From contig NZ_CP029562.1 of the NCBI RefSeq assembly GCF_004136315.1, forward strand, positions 5,231,501 to 5,295,500: DNA of 64,000 nucleotides. The letters are read 5' to 3'. Origin of the DNA: Mesorhizobium sp. Pch-S (GTDB lineage Bacteria; Pseudomonadota; Alphaproteobacteria; Rhizobiales; Rhizobiaceae). The number at the start of each line of letters is the position of its first letter. Position 1 is the stretch's first letter. The notes under the pieces were generated by a model that made no database searches, was not told where the DNA came from, and was given only the letters and a program-made list of their open reading frames with translations. Below are positions 62,080 to 64,000 of this stretch, one piece after another. A program made the translations under genes and the position numbers.

Positions 62080-62181
62080 AGCGTTTCCACTTTTCGCGGA
62101 AACGCGGAAATGCTCCAGCTTTTTGTTTTCGCGCAATTCCGGACGCAAAACCGCTGCGCACTTTTGCTGGAATTGCCCTAG
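62080..62181. repeat. TAGAGC-type palindromic repeat, copy 5
   Basis: On the minus strand it begins TAGGGCAATTCCAGC, continues through AGCGGTTTTGCGTCCGGAATTGCGCG, the linker AAAACAAAAAGCTGGAGC, and ends GTGGAAACGCTC. It is the most complete copy, with both modules joined, in the leader of bpt. Confidence 0.85.
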
Positions 62182-62282
62182 CTTGGCGCGCGCGGCAAAA
62201 AATTCAACAGGATAATCGTGTCGGCGTGCCTTCTGGCCCATATATTCGTTGGTTGGGCAGCACAGTGTGGACAAGTCCCGTC

Positions 62283-62753
62283 TCAGCGGTCGGTACGGCT
62301 GACGACGGTACCCAGCAGCAGGTCGTGCAGCGTGCGCTTGCGGTCGGAAAACAGCGTGACGAGCAGCACCAGTGGCGTGAGAATCACATTGCCCGCCCAG
62401 AACAGCACCGAATGCACAACAGCGGTCATGCCATCGATCGGGGTGCCGTCCAGCCTGTCCAGGCGGATACCCATCGCCTTCATGCCAAGCGTGGCCTGAT
62501 CGCGACCACCCAGCGTATTCCAGATGTAGACCACGGCGACTGCGGGCACGAGAACTGAAAACAGCATCCAGCCCAGGCCCAGCGTGATGATGCCGAAGAG
62601 GAATACCAGGATGGCAAATGGAATGGTCAGTACGCCGACCACCAGATAGTCGATGATGCAGGCAAAGACGCGGCGCGAGCGGACGCCGTCATAGGCACGG
62701 ACGTCGTCCAGCCTGGAAGTGATGATCTCGCCGTCGAGAACGCGCGCGTTCAT
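62283..62753 (-). CDS. RDD-family membrane protein
   Basis: A 156-residue membrane protein with the RDD domain: RVFACIIDYLVVGVLTIPFAILVFLF (helix 1, with the Arg and Asp), NTLGGRDQATLGMKAMGIRLDRLDGTPI and the C-terminal LFSDRKRTLHDLLLGTVV, which holds the RxxHD motif. Function unknown, with transport suggested for some members. It lies upstream of bpt, a neighbour order I recall from other Rhizobiales. Confidence 0.9.
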   Translation of the reverse strand: MNARVLDGEIITSRLDDVRAYDGVRSRRVFACIIDYLVVGVLTIPFAILVFLFGIITLGLGWMLFSVLVPAVAVVYIWNTLGGRDQATLGMKAMGIRLDRLDGTPIDGMTAVVHSVLFWAGNVILTPLVLLVTLFSDRKRTLHDLLLGTVVSRTDR

Positions 62754-62826
62754 TTGCTGAATATCCTCATGGTTGGCCGGTTCAGGACCCGCCTCTCATT
62801 TCAAATGGTGTGGCAGCGGCTTGCGT

Positions 62827-63519
62827 TCAAGTTGCAGCGACGGATCGCCGCCGGTCGAGCCATCCGCTGATGATATTGCCGTCCACTGCGCCGAATTCAT
62901 GGCCGGAGGCTACCGTATGTTCATCGACGTTGGCGTGATGCGCCCGCAGCAGTCCGGCGAGCGCTGGCGCGAAAGGCGCGTAGGTGACGTCGTTGGCGCC
63001 GGTTATCATCAGCACATGCGCACCCGATAAGTCGGTATCCGGGACGTGATGCAGTACCGGCATGGCGCGCAGCAGCACCGCGCGTCGGAGCACTCCGGGG
63101 GTCAGCAGCATGGTGCTGGTCACCAGGTTGGCGCCGTTGGAATAACCGATGAAGGCAATATGTGCCGGCTCCAGATTGTGACGGGCGACCAGCTCGTCGA
63201 TGAAATGCGCAAAAGCATGCGCTTCCGTGCGGATGCTGGCCTGGTCGAATTCCGTCGGCGTGACCCGCCTGAACCAGCGCAGATCGCCGTCTTGTATGAT
63301 GCGGCCGCGCACCGCCACCAGCTTTGCTCGCGGGGCGGCAGCCATAGCCAGAGGCATCAACGTCGTCTCGTCCGCTGCCGAGCCGTGCAGCAGGATGAGC
63401 ACCTCGCTGCCCGCGTGCTGCGGGACCTGGAGGCGATAGGAGAACGACAGGTCGCGTCGTAATGCCGCGATCTCCGTATTTTGTCGACTATCGGTTCCAG
63501 CCGTTTGATTTTCCATCAT
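62827..63519 (-). CDS. Alpha/beta-hydrolase, carboxylesterase type
   Basis: A 230-residue serine hydrolase of the phospholipase/carboxylesterase branch. Oxyanion loop VLILLHGSAADETTLMPLA, nucleophile Ser in GYSNGANLVTS, Asp in ITGANDVTYAPFAPAL and catalytic His in VASGHEFGAVD are all in order. The substrate is unknown. ATG 63519 (MMENQ) is chosen; a longer frame to 63600 has no ribosome binding site. Confidence 0.88.
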   Translation of the reverse strand: MMENQTAGTDSRQNTEIAALRRDLSFSYRLQVPQHAGSEVLILLHGSAADETTLMPLAMAAAPRAKLVAVRGRIIQDGDLRWFRRVTPTEFDQASIRTEAHAFAHFIDELVARHNLEPAHIAFIGYSNGANLVTSTMLLTPGVLRRAVLLRAMPVLHHVPDTDLSGAHVLMITGANDVTYAPFAPALAGLLRAHHANVDEHTVASGHEFGAVDGNIISGWLDRRRSVAAT

Positions 63520-63689
63520 TTTGTCTCTGTTTGCCGGCTTCAAAACGAAACATTTTTGGATCGTCCCAAAAGTGATTGGGCCTGCTCTGTTTTTCATCAC
63601 TTTTGCGCTGATATGGAGTGTCGAGCGGTTCCGTGACGGAGGCTAGGGGGTGAACCGCAGACAATGTGAACCGTTGCGGAGTCCTAATC

Positions 63690-64000
63690 ATGACCACACC
63701 GCTCTCTTCCGAACGTGATACCCGCATCGATGTTCTGCGTGCGCTCGCTCTGCTGATGATCTTCATCGATCATGTGCCCGGCACCAGGTTCGAGCTCTTC
63801 ACATACAAGAATTTCGGCTTCTCCGATGCAGCCGAAGCGTTCGTGCTGATTTCGGGCATTGCCGTCGCCCTTGCTTATGGTCGCAAGTTCCAGCCGGGAG
63901 ACCGATTGCTGGCGACGCTCAGGATGTGGCGCCGCGCCGGCGTGCTCTACGCTGCCCATATCGTCACCACCGTGGCCTCGATCGCCATCTTCTGCGCGGC
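63690..64000 (+). CDS. opgC: OpgC-domain protein, N-terminal part (runs off the window)
   Basis: The first ~103 codons of a membrane protein: RIDVLRALALLMIFIDHVPGTRFELFTYKNFGFSDAAEAFVLISGIAVALAYGRKF. The IDHVPG and FGFSDAAEAFVLISG blocks are those of OpgC, which adds succinyl groups to osmoregulated periplasmic glucans. ATG 63690 has GGAG 8 bases upstream. Only the start is in the window, so the match to OpgC rather than a related acyltransferase is a judgement. Confidence 0.85.
   Translation, partial: MTTPLSSERDTRIDVLRALALLMIFIDHVPGTRFELFTYKNFGFSDAAEAFVLISGIAVALAYGRKFQPGDRLLATLRMWRRAGVLYAAHIVTTVASIAIFCA

Noticed and set aside
1..64000. CRISPR arrays, tRNA or rRNA genes, insertion sequences, prophage
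   Set aside because: No regularly spaced repeats, no tRNA-like cloverleaf, and no transposase, integrase or phage gene was recognised on either strand.

Overview
The window is high-GC DNA from an alphaproteobacterium of the Rhizobiales, most likely Mesorhizobium, Aminobacter or a relative in the Phyllobacteriaceae. The evidence is a lipid A very-long-chain fatty acid cluster (acpXL to lpxXL), a RirA iron regulator beside a rhizobial-type hmu haem locus, a PutR/PutA pair, an OpgC start, and intergenic palindromic repeats of the kind I associate with Mesorhizobium. It reads as ordinary chromosome: no tRNA, rRNA, insertion sequence, phage or CRISPR array was seen.

Layout. 1-6.5 kb: 5' end of an acyl-CoA dehydrogenase, a DddQ-like cupin, cobQ, an AraC/VOC pair, a TauE/SafE exporter, a TerB-like protein and a Nudix hydrolase. 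6.5-11.5 kb: a four-gene dipeptide ABC transporter operon whose dppB has lost one base. 11.6-14.1 kb: OsmC, an M20 deacylase and an L,D-transpeptidase. 14.2-21.7 kb: two divergent redox operons, a Tat-exported flavin amine oxidase with cytochrome c and an exported RidA, facing a SoeABC-type molybdoenzyme. 22.1-27.2 kb: the lipid A long-chain acyl cluster, here without fabZXL. 27.4-34.6 kb: a histidine phosphatase, an AEC carrier, gabD, a mutarotase, kdgK and a FixH-like/di-haem cytochrome pair. 34.6-38.9 kb: divergent putR and putA. 38.9-47.9 kb: the haem-uptake locus in two divergent arms (hmuR, small periplasmic protein, tonB and haem monooxygenase to the left; hemP and hmuSTUV to the right), then rirA; hmuR carries a second one-base frameshift. 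48.2-52.1 kb: a CYP102-type fused P450/reductase and a GNAT protein. 52.2-64 kb: an exported hypothetical, parC, an ECF sigma factor with a DUF2892 protein, a NodB-type deacetylase, HxlR and TetR regulators, an AI-2E/PerM protein, an EamA transporter, bpt, an RDD protein, an alpha/beta hydrolase and the start of opgC.

How genes work together. HmuR, TonB, HmuT, HmuU, HmuV, HmuS and the monooxygenase form a complete haem import and breakdown route. A TGA-N9-TCA IRO box sits in the shared hmuR/hemP promoter and an Irr-type palindrome sits upstream of rirA. AcpXL, FabF2XL, FabF1XL, the zinc-type dehydrogenase and LpxXL elongate and transfer the long lipid A acyl chain; FabF2XL lacks the catalytic cysteine and may act as a KS-beta partner. 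The amine oxidase, cytochrome c and RidA look like a periplasmic amine dehydrogenase module with its own imine clean-up. Five copies of a palindromic repeat recur between genes; in two cases its leading TAG is the stop codon of the adjacent gene. All functional statements are read from translated sequence by recognition, with no database search.
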